From Eudorina sp. 2006-703-Eu-15 (taxonomy: Eukaryota > Chlorophyta > Chlorophyceae > Chlamydomonadales > Volvocaceae), in NCBI GenBank assembly GCA_003117195.1, contig BDSI01000050.1:310001-374000 (forward strand): 64,000 nt of DNA. Direction: 5' to 3'. Of this stretch, positions 24,701-35,873 are shown piece by piece (position 1 is the first letter of the stretch; each line of letters opens with the position of its first letter). Position numbers and translations under genes: made by a program. Under the pieces are notes generated by a model, which did no database searches, was not told the origin of the DNA, and worked only from the letters and a program-made list of their open reading frames with translations.

Positions 24701-25416
24701 TGAATGGCGCGAGTGTGATTTCTTCCACGAATACCGCAAGCAATGTTTCGTGTTTCACTGATTCAACAGGTGCAGCATGCTGATTATTGGATTGAACTTT
24801 AATTCTGTTCCGTAATCATTTGAACTTCATTTCATCGTAAACGTCAAGATCTGCCTTTGCCATATAAGTAATTTTATAGTATTTTGAGAGATCCGAGTTC
24901 TTAACATTCAATGGAATATCGAGCATACCAAGTACCAACAAGTTCTCCAGTTCCGATTGCCCGAAGACCGGGTGAAGGCAGCTTTTTGCATCCTGCTATT
25001 GCCTTACATTCTCTAGCTGCAACAAACATGAGAGGTTACGGTCAACCGATGGCTCGCTCGCAACTGAAGGGTTGCCTTACACGATGCTTGCCGAGCGGAC
25101 CTACCTTCCGTGAACGAGAAATAATAATATTTTAGGCTTTCTTTGCAAACATCAGCTAGACAGACGCATGTGGCAGTGCAGAGGCATTTCTCTAGCGTAA
25201 CGATAATGCCAATTTGGTGACCCCCGCGGCGTGTGCGTACTGCAGGTTGGTTTCGGGGCTACTTTTTATGCTTGCTGCTGAACCTATGCACGCCTTGGAT
25301 AACAATGACACATTTCATAACATTGACACGCTGAAGTAAGCACTCGACTAGAAGCGACCGTTCGTCCTCGATCGTTGAAAGCTGTTATTTTACGGTGACA
25401 ATAATAACCATACCTG
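24701..25416. other. AT-richer region without supportable gene
   Basis: Short ORFs only, none with recognisable domain or paired splice sites. Confidence 0.4.
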
Positions 25417-25945
25417 CTATCTGGTCCCGTTGGAACGGTCCACCGTGTGACGAAACCCACCTTCGATAGATGGCCAGCAGGCCGATGACCTTCGCGTCTT
25501 ACACCAGCCTTCATCTTTGATAGACGAAGGAAAGGACCATGCACGTCCGTGGCTAAGCACCGCGTCATCCGAGCAGCGGACGTCAGCAAACGTGCTGGCA
25601 AGCGTGGGCAGCGGCAGAGAAAACGTCCTTCCATGAAATGATTGGCGCCGCACGCAACAGGAATACCAACATCTATTTTCTACTTACTTGCAGATAGGTA
25701 GATTGCTTGGCTCCGTCGGACGGGCGGAGATCGTGATGGGCAGCAAACCTCCGTCCGTCAGACTTGGGGATGTCGGCAGCAGGTGATGAGGCAGAACCAT
25801 AACATGCCTCTCGTCGATTTGTATGTCGGTAAATTTGTATGACTGGTGACCAGACCAGACTTCACTATGAACTGTCCGGGTGGGAGTTTCTTGTCCTGTC
25901 GTAATGCCCGTGGCGTTCGCGAGCAGGCCCAGGGCAATCAAGTGC
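25417..25945 (-). CDS. Possible exons of an unknown secreted protein
   Basis: On the minus strand a frame from about 25945 begins with a hydrophobic run (LIALGLLANATGITTG), continues about 85 codons and meets a strong donor (GTAAGT at 25684). A second open stretch at 25417-25590 could be joined through an acceptor (TTGCCAG) in the right phase to give a Cys-containing product. No domain is recognised, the start codon is not seen and the second exon has no clear end, so this is a weak call. Confidence 0.22.
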
Positions 25946-28411
25946 CTAATCTGGTCTTACGGCTGCCTGGTAGCTGTACCTGTTAATTAAGCTGCCCTTC
26001 GCTGCAGCGTGAGTAGCTGTACTCCGTGAATAAACACGGGCTGGGCAATTTATCGAGCGCGGCTCCGCGCAAGAGCCTTCTCAAGTAAGGCGCGTCAGAG
26101 GCCTACATATATTTGTTTGTAATAAAGTCAATAGTTTGAGAAGGGCTGTTGTTCCGCGATGCGCAAACTCCTGAGCGGTCCGCACGGCGCACATTCACCG
26201 GCGCAGCAGCGCGTTTAAGTTCGTTTGTCATGTTAGGGGCCGTATTCAACTCGTGTATTGACCGTGTTGGAACCGCTCGTTTATAAGAAAACGCGGATAA
26301 TGCAACATATGAGCTTGTATATATATTTATATACACGGCTGGTATATCCACGCCCACGCACCAAGCAACCTTTCCGGGAAACAGTGCGGTTGGACCAGTA
26401 CGGTTGAAGCTAATGGGCCGCTAGCTGCTGTGTGTGGGCTCTGAACCAGCAGATGGATGGATGCATGCGGTCGCGGGCCACGCACTAATCGCATCACGGC
26501 GCGAAGTTAGAGGGCTGAACCGTTCTTGCGCACTGTGGATGCAGGCGAGGCACCAGATGGCCCCCACTGCACGCAGGGCCTCACCCACCCGCACGCAGGT
26601 CCTCACCCCAGCCAAGCTTCTACCCTGTTACCCACCCAGGCAGGTCCGGTCCGGTCCGGCCGCCAATTATGCAGGTTTCGACCTTGGGTCCTCAGCACCC
26701 CCATCCGCACATACAAAGCGCCATGACCTCACACTCGGACACTCGGAGTCCCACACACCCTCCGGAGCCAACAGCCGGGGTCCAACACGGGTCTAACTAA
26801 CTGGTGGAAGGGGTCCCCGCCGACACGGCGATACCCACCCGCGCCGCGGCACACCGTACCAAGCACGGAGGTGCCGTGAAGGCGGCGGCGCTCTCTCCGC
26901 CAGACGACCGCGACCGCGATCCTCGTGATCGCCCCGCGCCGCCTACACCGGTCTCGGTGCCAGCGGCGAATTAATCGGGCTCCCCGCCGGGCTGCCACAC
27001 ATGTAGCGCCGGCCCGTTTCCATAGCCGCTGCAGCCGCCGCGACAGGAGCACACTCACGCCAACACACCCTTGCGCCACCGCCTGCACTCACTGGCCACG
27101 CACGGCTGCGCTCGGCACGCAGTCGCCACAAGTGGAAACCACTCACCAGGAGCACGCAGGACCCTTCCAACCCTTCCAGGACAGCGACCGACCGGGATCC
27201 GCCGAGCGTCCCGAAGTGATGCTGGCGGGGCGGGGCGGAGCGTGTCTGCTGCGTGCTCTGCTCAATCTGCTGCTCTGCGACATCCAACTGGTTCATCCCA
27301 TGGATGGCCAGCCCACGTCCCCAGGCAATTATCTCCCGGCGTCCCCATGGCGGTGCATGGCCGGCCGGGCAATAGTGATAAGCGCGCCGTACAGCCGTAC
27401 ATTCATGTTCGCGGGTCCCGCCCACCAATCGAACACGCGCCGCTCCTGCCGTTCCCCAAAGCAGCTTCCCAACATGACGAGGAGGAAGAAGCAGACGACA
27501 TAGGGCCACGACCATGAGGATCGGATAACTTTGTTTGCGACGATTCTCCACATGCACATGCTCCAAACACATCTACACATACACTATACACACATATCTA
27601 CGTACATACCCACCTGCAAAGTTTCTGCCACCTGCTGTTCTGTCTACCCTCTGTGCCCCGAGGTGCGTCAGTACGTCCCGCTCGTTAGCGCGCCCCAAGT
27701 GCAAGTAAGCCCCCACTCACATTCCGCGCTGTCCGGCGCACCTCCGAACCCCTGCGTGAGAACGAAGGTGCCCCGCCCCGCGTATTCTATATTCTACATG
27801 CATCGCCGAGTGGTTGCACCACACGCACACTGCTGTTTGTACCCTACCACTGACCTACTTTCGGCCGTGACCCTGTCCCCCGCCCGCTTTGTGTCGCCCG
27901 CCTACACCCTACAGTCCCCAGCCTCGACCCCGCGTGATCGCATCACATCGGGTGACAGCCCTCCTCTCCCTGCCTGTGTTCCTGCCCGCATTTCTGCCCG
28001 CATTCCTGCCGTGTCCCATCCGTACCCCACACGCCGAGAAAGCTCGGCAGCCTACTTTCGACGACCACCGGTACACCACCCACCATGACCACGACCACCG
28101 AAGCGCGCGTTTATTACACCGCCAAGGTACCGCGCGCACAGGCGCGCTACAGCAGGAGGTCCCGGACGCCCCGTCCCTCCCCCGCGCCACGACTGTCGTT
28201 GCGCTGTAGGTTGCTGTGGCCAGGGCGCCGCTTCGTTCGTCATGTGCTCCCATTGCCGCCCGCTGCCCACGCGGGCTAGCTGGCCGCCAAACTGCGCGCG
28301 GGCCGCCGCCCCTCCCAGCATCCGCCGCGGGCTGGCTGCTGGCTGGCCCAGCCGTCGGCAAACGCAACCCAGCCAGACGTGACCCAGTAAACGGATACAG
28401 CCCGACCCGCC
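25946..28411. other. Region upstream of (3' to) MORN3 without supportable gene
   Basis: Several overlapping open frames of 60-200 codons on both strands between 26430 and 28430 reflect GC bias. A TTACA at 28114-28118 (TGTAA on the minus strand, the usual polyadenylation signal of volvocine algae) is a candidate end signal for MORN3, giving a 3' UTR of about 330 bp. Confidence 0.4.
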
Positions 28412-28450
28412 AGCAGTCGCTCATCTCCTAGGTAGAGATGAGCGACTGCT
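28412..28450. repeat. 16-bp inverted repeat spanning the MORN3 stop codon
   Basis: AGCAGTCGCTCATCTC (28412-28427) and its exact complement (28435-28450) flank a 7-base loop. The MORN3 stop (28449-28447, minus) lies in the right arm, so the mRNA can form a hairpin starting at the stop codon. Confidence 0.9.
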
Positions 28451-30976
28451 ACCGCCTGGCCGCCTGCGCCGCGGCTTCCATGGTCGCCTCCGCCAGCACC
28501 TTGTCCGGGTTCCGGAGCTCAACGGGCGGTAGCGCCCCCGGCGTCCCCGGGGGCGGCGTGTGGATCTCGCTGTAGGTCCCGCACTTGATCGCCCCATCCG
28601 CCCACACTCCGTCAAACCTGCAGCGAGGCGACGACGTGGTTGGCACCGCAAGGGGATCGATGGGATATGACTGGATGGGATGGGTGGGTGTAATATGACT
28701 GGATTGGATGCCTACAACAGTGATTGGTTGTACATGGGGGGTCGCCGTGCACCAAGCGCGAAACATGCAGCATCGTTCAGAGGGAAGGGGAAGGGGAAGA
28801 TGCGGCGCCGCAGATACGACAATGACAACCCCGAATCCGGAATCCCTGAAGAACGGGTCGGGGGAGCCGGGCCGGGACCAGGCCACTGAACGATTACGCA
28901 TCCACGCATCCGCGCATTCGGACGCGTAGCGCTTTCCAACAATACATATCATACACAAGCCGGGACCCCTGCACGGCGCGGGCGCTGTGTGGGAAACGTG
29001 ACCAGCGACTCCACCACGTCACCTCGAAGAGGAAGAGAGGGAGGCTAGGACGACGCGCGACGTCAGAGCGCCGTCAAACAGCGACGAGTAACGACCTAAC
29101 CACGGTATTCTACCCGCTGCCTACCCCCATTCGCTCTGCAGGGTGGATCTGGACACACCCGAGTCGCCGCTACTGGCCCTACTGCCCCACCCGAGCCGTT
29201 TGGCCACACCACACGGGACGTCGGCGGGCGCGCGTCGTTGGGGGCGCGCTGTCTCATCCGGGGAATATACCGTAAATCGTGATTTTACACGCCGTTTCAT
29301 CCAGTCGGTGCCGGGTGCCTCGTACGGCACCCTTCCCCGCGCCAGCCGGGGTGCCCAGTACGGCACCCAGCCCCCGCGGGCGCTGGTAAGCCCGGCTGGT
29401 ACCGTGCCGTACCCCTGCCTGGTTCACCTCTTGCCCTTGCTCATGTAAAAGTACGTCCCGGTGCCGTTCTTCTTGTCTCCCGCCCACAGCCCCTCGTACA
29501 CATCGCCGTTGGCGTACATCATGGTGCCCGGGCCGCTCCTGGGGGGGCCGGCGGGGGGGGAGGGGGGGCATAGGACATTGGTAGACGTTTTCAAACTGCG
29601 CTGCTGCCAGAGCGACGGTTCGGGGGAGGGAGGGAGGCGAGGAGGATCGGGGGCAGGAGGGGGCAACCGACGCGTCCATGACAGGAGGGAGTTCGCCACT
29701 GGGCCGTTGCCGCGCGCTGACGGTGTGGAATGGAGGGCTCGCCCTTAGCAGCGCCGTCTGGGGCTCTTAGACGCCGCGTGCGGCTGCTTCGTCTAGATGA
29801 TCCCTTCAAGGGATACTTTCATAAAAAGGCTTCTAGCAAGGCTCGGCTTCGAGACGGCACGGTCGCGATGCGTCAGGATGGGGTGGTGGCAACGTCGAGT
29901 TAACGATATGGTTGCCGAACAAGGGGGCCAGGGGGGACGAGCGGAGCGGGTTTGAGGCATCGCATTCCTGTTGAGGCAGGTGACCCTCCTCTCTGTCACG
30001 ATGGGAACAAGGGGCACGGGAACATGACGGATTCACTGCGGGCTCCCACGCGTCTACCACATCCTCCCGGCACCGGTCCGGCAGGACGGTGGAAAGCAGT
30101 CCAATCCACAAGCAGTGTTACGCATCCCACCCCTCGGCAGTCGTACAAGGTACGATTCAAACGGGCGCAGCCGCGCTGCTCGTCACTCACTTGACGTCGT
30201 TCTCAAAGTAGCCCTCGTACACGTCCCCGCCGAAGCCATCCACTGGTCGTCCGCCGTACACCGCCCGGCCTTTCCCATGCCGTTTCCCGTTATGCCACTC
30301 GCCCTCGTACGTGTCGCCATTATCCGCAAAGAAGGTGCCATGGCCCTGCAGACACAGGGGAAAGGGAGGCGCCGTTGGCTTTTATTAGCAAGTCCGACAG
30401 CGGTGCACGACACGCGGTCGAGTCCGGAGGTGTACAGCTGCATTTCATATGTCCCACAGATTGGCTTACGTTAGGCTGGTCGTGGCGCCACTCGCCGTTG
30501 TAGCGCACGATGTACTTGCCGTCCCGGTACAGCCAAAGCGTGCCAAGGCCGTGTCGCATGTCATCTGCCCAGTCCCCCTCGTACTTGTCGTTGTTCTTGT
30601 AGATGACCGTGCCCTTGCCTGCGACAGCGGCCGGGTCGACACCTCATCAGATATGTCCCATGTACCTATACAAATATACAAATGCAGGGCGGGAGACCCA
30701 AGTGTCCAGGACGTTGGATGCCTCGACGCACCATGCTTCTTGTTGTCTTTCCATGCGCCTTGATACCGCTCGCCAGTCGTCCAGTATATAGTATGGTGTG
30801 GGCCTTCCTTTTGCGCCTGGTATCAGTGAACGAAAACAAGCGACGCCCGTTAGTTAAGAACTAGGCTCTACTTGCTCGCAGAGGGCCGATCATACTTTTT
30901 GATCAGCTGTTTTCCATAATTGTTCCTTCCTTCGTAAAGATTCTGCTGTTAAGGTGCCGGGAATGTTGGGAGGCAT
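28449..30976 (-). CDS. MORN3: MORN repeat-containing protein 3 (6 exons)
   Basis: Exons, minus strand: 30976-30896, 30816-30732, 30618-30470, 30345-30191, 29538-29428, 28617-28449. Lengths sum to 750 nt, 249 residues plus stop; phases match at each junction (0, 1, 0, 2, 2). The N-terminus has ESLRRKEQLW, then successive MORN repeats such as RYQGAWKDNKKHGKG, KYEGDWADDMRHGLG, YNGEWRHDQPNGHG, TYEGEWHNGKRHGKG, VYEGYFENDVKSGPG, VYEGLWAGDKKNGTG and the divergent RFDGVWADGAIKCGT. The C-terminal tail with LPPVELRNPDKVLAEA matches the conserved tail of animal MORN3, and the length is close to the 240 residues of the human protein. MORN3 is associated with ciliated or flagellated cells; MORN repeats mediate lipid or protein contacts. 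Start chosen as the first ATG in frame after an open 5' region. Confidence 0.95.
29577..29615. repeat. 39-bp motif shared with 56999-57037 (copy 1, MORN3 intron)
   Basis: Identical at 34 of 39 positions, without gaps, to a segment in an intron of the thylakoid-lumen gene. In both cases it lies on the same strand relative to the gene, 38-57 nt before the 3' splice site, followed by a pyrimidine tract. Confidence 0.85.
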
Positions 30977-31653
30977 CCTGGTAAGAGAACGCAAAGAACA
31001 GCTGCGCTGGGAGCAAGTTCTGAAAAGAGTACGCGATATTTCCAACGATATAATCAGCGATGCAGGTTATCAAAACCCTCTAAGTGAGTCCGTAACTTGT
31101 ACGACGGCTGACACCCTAGCTGCCCGGCATCATTGCGCTGTGCACAGCCATGATGTAGAGTGCAGTTTACATTTGCTTTTCAGTATTGTAGATACACAAA
31201 CTATATGCTGGTGGTTTTCTGCTTGTTATGAACCCCTCTCCATCCCTATGCTATTCTGGACACACAGACAGATAGTCTACAAGGATTTACTCTCAGCTGT
31301 AAGGCAAAGGCACATAAGCGGCCTGAAACTTGAGACACGCGACTCAGCCATGACATGCACCGTGCGAAGTCGTTAGGCAAATAGCTGCGGTTGCCAACAC
31401 ATTAGTAACAATGGGTAACAGAGAGAGGCGCTGCCACATTCCAAGCAAAGCCGTCGCAAGCGTGGGGAGCGAAACGTCCCACCGGTGGGGTAGGGTGGGA
31501 TGCAAGAGTGTCACCGTGTGGTCCCGCACGCCCCGCACGCGTAGTGACCGTCTATGCAAACAACAAGTAGGAATCCAAAACGCATCCCACAGCTAGGCAG
31601 TCTTCTGGTCCCCGTCTAGCTGTCACGGTCAGCCCCAGATGGCCGTCCGAATG
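30977..31653. other. MORN3 upstream region up to the gypsy insertion
   Basis: No gene recognised. A plus-strand open frame of 140 codons at 30954-31376 has no recognisable domain and overlaps the first MORN3 exon, so I do not call it. Confidence 0.4.
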
Positions 31654-31658
31654 GCACC

Positions 31659-32055
31659 TGTAACGCGGATGTTACGGACTTAAGAAATACTTAAGGACGT
31701 AGGCATCGCGACACAAAGCCACAGAGCTATCGGCCTGGGAAGCCGTATACGGTTATGACCGTATATGGGAAGGACCGTAGGCCTTGCCTATTTAGGATCA
31801 CCTTCAAGACACCTTCCACTACGGGGCGTACGTCGTGGTAGGGTTTATGGTATCACGCGCTACATGCCGTAGTACGGCACTAGGCCTGAGCGGGGGCCTA
31901 GGCGCATAAAGGCTCGCACGGGTACGGCGGGTGCAGTCGCTATTACGCCTAGCGACTGAGGATCGTTTCCTCACTACGCCAAGACTACTAGACTCTGATC
32001 CTACGCTTCCGCAGTGGTTACACTTGTACGCTAAGTACCCACACGCGTCGTTACA
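31659..32055 (+). repeat. 5' LTR of the gypsy element
   Basis: 397 bp, TG...CA, about 99 percent identical to the 3' copy. Contains a short inverted motif around the CCGTATACGG block. Confidence 0.97.
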
Positions 32056-32056
32056 G

Positions 32057-32073
32057 TGGTATCCTACGACCAA
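32057..32073 (+). promoter_or_regulatory. Putative tRNA primer-binding site of the gypsy element
   Basis: TGGTATCCTACGACCAA begins one base after the LTR. TGG is the usual complement of the tRNA CCA end; the first seven bases match an initiator-Met type site, the remainder does not, so the primer tRNA is not settled. Confidence 0.5.
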
Positions 32074-32132
32074 CTAGAGTCTTTTCCATTTTATTTTTAA
32101 GTGCTAGAGAAAAAAAATGCCGCCCAAGCCTA

Positions 32133-32355
32133 ATGCCACTCTGCCTGCCAAGCCAGCGACTGGACTCGGACACGGAGGTCGATCTGGCGACCGAAAAGGT
32201 GGCGCAGGGCGCCAAGACCCAGTCGGTGGGTCGCAAGGGAACGGGCTCGAAGGTCGAGCATAAGTTAAAGATGCTTCAGAAGGCTTTGTCGTTGCCGGAG
32301 CTCTATAAGAGGGCTGCCGCTCGCACCGGGAAGAAGAAGTCGGGACCGAAGACAA
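32133..32355 (+). pseudogene. N-terminal part of gypsy gag, cut by an insert
   Basis: An open frame starting at ATG 32133 runs up to the 0.88-kb insert and encodes a basic segment (for example KLKMLQKALSLPELYKRAA). A different frame opens at an earlier ATG (32117) but stops at 32261. Whether this piece originally joined the gag frame resuming near 33235 cannot be settled from one copy. Confidence 0.4.
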
Positions 32356-33232
32356 GTAGGGGTCGGCTTCCTCGAAGCCGGGAAAGGGCGGGGCCCCCTA
32401 TAATCCGTACAGGCCGCTTGCTTTAGAAGGAAAACTCTATTACTGCGCAACAGTGTGAGAGAGTGAAAGGTTGCCATTGGGGGTGTCGTTGATGTTAGAG
32501 GGGGATCGGCGTGCATAGATTCACCAAGCCCAAACACGTCGGCAGCCCCGAAACCATCCTGCAGTACGCGCCGCCGGCGACGTCGGCACTATGGTAACGA
32601 TAGTCGCCTCTGCACTACCACATCCGTCTGTCAAGCAGATGATCACAAAGCAAACTTGAAGCATCCTTGTTTTGCCGTGAAACTGTAGTTGTTTGGTCCG
32701 TCGGCAAGCATGCAGCCCTTCAGTTGCACGCCCGCAGCAGACGTGAACCTCTAAAGTTTACCATCAATAGTTGCATAGCAAATATAAGGCAAAAACAGGG
32801 TGCGAAAAAGCCGCGGTGAGACCCGGACGTCGGCCATCGGAACTTGTTGGTACTCGGTATGCTATCCCTTTGCATTTTGAAACTTTGATTCAATACATTT
32901 TGTTGAATTGTATTCATCTGGCAAGACAGAAAGGCAAATCTTGATGTTGGTGGCATCTTGATGTTCAAACATCAGAACACTATGGAAGTTCAGTTTAGCA
33001 CGCGCCACCTGCCCCTAATCCAAGTATTCATCACGCGGCACCTGTTGCATCAAACATGAGCGCGAGGGGCGTTGGGTGGATGTTGACTCGGGTCCATGGA
33101 GACCGAGGAGCTTTACTTTGACCGTTTGTGCGCAAAGAATTTTTTTCAGCCAAACCAAGAATACCTTGCAATAAAGGACAATTAATATGACAAACATTGC
33201 GAATTAGTTTAGCGGATAATGAACGTTTTGCC
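32352..33232 (+). repeat. 0.88-kb insert, copy 1
   Basis: Nearly identical over its length to 39261-40147, same orientation, opening with ACAAGTAGGGGTCGG and a GC hairpin, closing with AACGTTTTGCC. No coding capacity. It is followed by a short CA/CG-rich simple sequence, as is copy 2. Confidence 0.92.
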
Positions 33233-33234
33233 GT

Positions 33235-35268
33235 TACCCACGCACGGCGCACGCACGCACACAGAAACCGGTCGCTACGGGCACTGCCGTTGTTGATGCG
33301 AAGCGCGCCCTGGCTGTTCCGACATCCTCTGATTCGCTGTCCAGCTCGTCTTCTTCCCTCGAAACTTCTGACGATGATGACGATGCCCCTCTGCCGCGGA
33401 CGGCCGCCCGACAGGCTGACAGCTCGCTCGCCAACGAGTTGGCGAACACGGGTCTCACGGAGAAGGCCCCGGCTGTCAACGGTGCTGGACCAGCCGGCGA
33501 GGGCACGGCTGGCGCTCGTGCGACCACTGCCGCTCCGGACAACGGTGCGGCGGCGGGCGCCAATGCGCCGGTCACCATGGAAATGATATGGCAGATGCTG
33601 CAGGCCCAGCAGCGGCTGATCGACCGGACAGATAAGTTGGAATCGATGACGGCGAACACGGTGGATCTGGTCGGCACGTTGGTTACCAAGACCACCGACC
33701 TGCAGGCGGACTTCAAGCGCCTGACCCGGCAGGTTGGTCAGCTGGCCAGTCCCCCGCCGCGCCGGGGGCGCTCGCCGACAACCTCCAGCTCGTCGGAATC
33801 CGGTCAGGCATCTGACTCATCTTCTGAGTCGGAGCGCCGCAAGAACAAGCAGCAGCGCCGCCGGGAGAACAAATGCCAGAGGAAGGCGGACGCCGCCGCC
33901 AAGGAGAAGGTCGATGCCCTGCGGATGGAGCAGGCGCAGCTACAGCAAGACCGGATGGCGGTCGACGCCAAGCCAGCGCCGGAGCGCCCGCAGATGGTTC
34001 CCATGGCACCGGGCGCCGCAGCTTTAGTGCCCGCGGCGCACGCCACCCCAGGTGGTGGGCCAACCGACTCTCCTGGCGCCGGCTCTGTCCCCGCAACACG
34101 AATCCCGCACCAGCCGGCCGTGGCGCCCATCAAGGAGATGGTGGCCCGCTTTATGGAAGCAATGCAAGGTTCCCCACTTCCTTTCTCGAAGCTTGCTAAT
34201 CTGACGCGCGAGGCCGTCGCGGGTGCCCTGGGGAAGGAGCGCTTGGACCCGAAGGAGACCGGAATAGTCGCGGTGGAGATGATGCGGCACTTGAATGATC
34301 GCCGCGCTTCGACGGAAGCTGGGCCTTCCAACCCAGGTGGGCAGTCGTGGGCAATGGTGGCGCAGCGGCCAGCACAAGTCACGGGAGCTGAGCCGACTGC
34401 CGGGCAGCAGGGTTCCGAGGTGAGCATAGGTCACCGTCGCTTGCCTAACCCCGTGAAGTTTCACGGGAAGGTCGATACCCATATTTCGTGCACTCAGACT
34501 TGGTTCGATACGCTCGTGCAGTACATGCAAGCGTCGGGATTAGAACCAACGAAGCATTTTGCCTTCTGGCTGACGGGTCGTGCACAGGAATGGGGGCAAG
34601 CACTTCTGAAAATGTATGCTGATAAGGGCGAGCAGCTTACTTTGCCTGCTTTGCGTGCTGCATTCCTTTTGCAATATGGGGATGTACGGCGGCATACAGC
34701 CAATGAAGTACGGGAACGCCTGTTTGCCGGCGAGCATAATATGAAATCAGGGGAACGTGTGCAGGAATACACACAGCGTTTCCGTGATGTCATCCGTGAT
34801 GCACGGGATATGTCACAGGGTGAAATGATTGCATGGTTCGTGCACGGGTTACCCACGGCAATGCGAAAGGCATGTGTTACGGATGCGAACGGCCGGGATT
34901 GGAAATCACTCGATGACTTGATTGAGTACGCCACCGGTCAAGAAGTTCGCTCTCGTGTTGCCGCCCTTAAGAGTATGGCTGCCACGCTTAACTTTGTCAA
35001 AACCCCCCGCTCCAAAACCCTGCGCAAGCAGAAACGCCATGGAAGCAAGTCTGATGGCGGCAGCAAGCCGCCGGTCATGTGCTACGGTTGTGGACACATG
35101 GTCCAAGACTTGAAGAAGCATAAGGAATCGGGCGTCTGCGAGCAAATCAGGGAACTGGCTGGGCCGCCTGTACGGCTCCAGCATAATGAGCGTAATAAGA
35201 ACCGCGGAAGGGGCAATGGCCGGGGGCGTGGTGGTCGCGGCGGAAGGGGAGACCCGATGCAAGAATAG
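33235..35268 (+). CDS. Gypsy gag polyprotein
   Basis: The frame is open from the end of the insert to the stop at 35268; no ATG marks its start, which fits loss or displacement of the N-terminus by the insert. After an Ala/Pro/Ser-rich head and a coiled segment (RLIDRTDKLESM) comes the retrotransposon gag core at about 34450-34950 (TWFDTLVQYM, FWLTGRAQEWG, YTQRFRDVIRD, MIAWFVHGLP). The C-terminus has a Cys/His cluster (CYGCGHMVQDLKKHKESGVC) and an Arg/Gly tail for nucleic-acid binding. Confidence 0.85.
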   Translation, partial: YPRTAHARTQKPVATGTAVVDAKRALAVPTSSDSLSSSSSSLETSDDDDDAPLPRTAARQADSSLANELANTGLTEKAPAVNGAGPAGEGTAGARATTAAPDNGAAAGANAPVTMEMIWQMLQAQQRLIDRTDKLESMTANTVDLVGTLVTKTTDLQADFKRLTRQVGQLASPPPRRGRSPTTSSSSESGQASDSSSESERRKNKQQRRRENKCQRKADAAAKEKVDALRMEQAQLQQDRMAVDAKPAPERPQMVPMAPGAAALVPAAHATPGGGPTDSPGAGSVPATRIPHQPAVAPIKEMVARFMEAMQGSPLPFSKLANLTREAVAGALGKERLDPKETGIVAVEMMRHLNDRRASTEAGPSNPGGQSWAMVAQRPAQVTGAEPTAGQQGSEVSIGHRRLPNPVKFHGKVDTHISCTQTWFDTLVQYMQASGLEPTKHFAFWLTGRAQEWGQALLKMYADKGEQLTLPALRAAFLLQYGDVRRHTANEVRERLFAGEHNMKSGERVQEYTQRFRDVIRDARDMSQGEMIAWFVHGLPTAMRKACVTDANGRDWKSLDDLIEYATGQEVRSRVAALKSMAATLNFVKTPRSKTLRKQKRHGSKSDGGSKPPVMCYGCGHMVQDLKKHKESGVCEQIRELAGPPVRLQHNERNKNRGRGNGRGRGGRGGRGDPMQE

Positions 35269-35333
35269 GGATTTGGCAAGCGCTTGGAGGTCTCAGTCAG
35301 GGAAGGAATGACTCACGGGGTGTTGCTGCTGAA

Positions 35334-35846
35334 ATGCACGATGGACCCGTACCGGTTTTGCAGGATGGGCCTGCTATTGTTCCGCCTGACTTGAGTGATT
35401 GGTTGCCGCCTCCGCCAGAGGCTGAGACGTCTGATAGGATGTTTTTGGACTCAGAATTTCGAGCGGTTCAAACGAAGCTCGGTCGGACGTTCACCTTTGA
35501 CGCGGCGTGTAATGATGATGTCAGCAATCGATTATGTCAGCGTTTTGCCTGTCCCAGCCGTTCGTTCTTCGACCATGATGTGTCGGGCGAAGCGGTATGG
35601 GCTCACCCTCCAGTCACACAGATCGATCAATGGCTGCGGCATTATCAGAAATGCAAGCTCAAATTGCCAGAGTGTACAAGCGCTGTGTTTGTTGCGCCAC
35701 AGTGGCCGCATGCCCAGTATCTTTTCAGGAAAGCTGGATTCCAACTGTTTAAGACATACCCTGTGGGAACGCAGTTGTTTACGGGCCCAGGGAAAGATGG
35801 ACAACGGGTGCAGCTACCGGGAATTCATTGGCCGGTGCAGCTTTAG
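35334..35846 (+). CDS. Methyltransferase-like (Dam-like) ORF between gag and protease
   Basis: 170 residues ending at TAG 35844-35846. Signature elements are FTFDAACNDDVSNRLC, a WAHPP box in the place of an N-P-P-W/F motif, and VFVAPQWPHAQYLF. This pattern resembles the Dam-like domain found next to RNase H in DIRS-type and some other retroelements; the exact adenine-methyltransferase catalytic residues are not clearly conserved, so it may be structural rather than enzymatic. It is in the same frame as the protease and reverse transcriptase downstream, separated only by single stop codons. Confidence 0.6.
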   Translation: MHDGPVPVLQDGPAIVPPDLSDWLPPPPEAETSDRMFLDSEFRAVQTKLGRTFTFDAACNDDVSNRLCQRFACPSRSFFDHDVSGEAVWAHPPVTQIDQWLRHYQKCKLKLPECTSAVFVAPQWPHAQYLFRKAGFQLFKTYPVGTQLFTGPGKDGQRVQLPGIHWPVQL

Positions 35847-35873
35847 TACGACCCGCCCAGGGAACCAGCGAAG

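Noticed and set aside
26925..27572. Long open frames on both strands
   Set aside because: Opposite-strand frames of similar length in GC-rich DNA, without recognisable motifs.
30954..31376. 140-codon plus-strand frame overlapping MORN3 exon 1
   Set aside because: No domain or splice support, and the opposite-strand MORN3 exon is firmly identified.
32352..33264. Copy 1 of the 0.88-kb insert as a spliced intron restoring gag
   Set aside because: With the GT at 32356, the CAG at 33264 gives the wrong frame, and other nearby AGs do not fix it.
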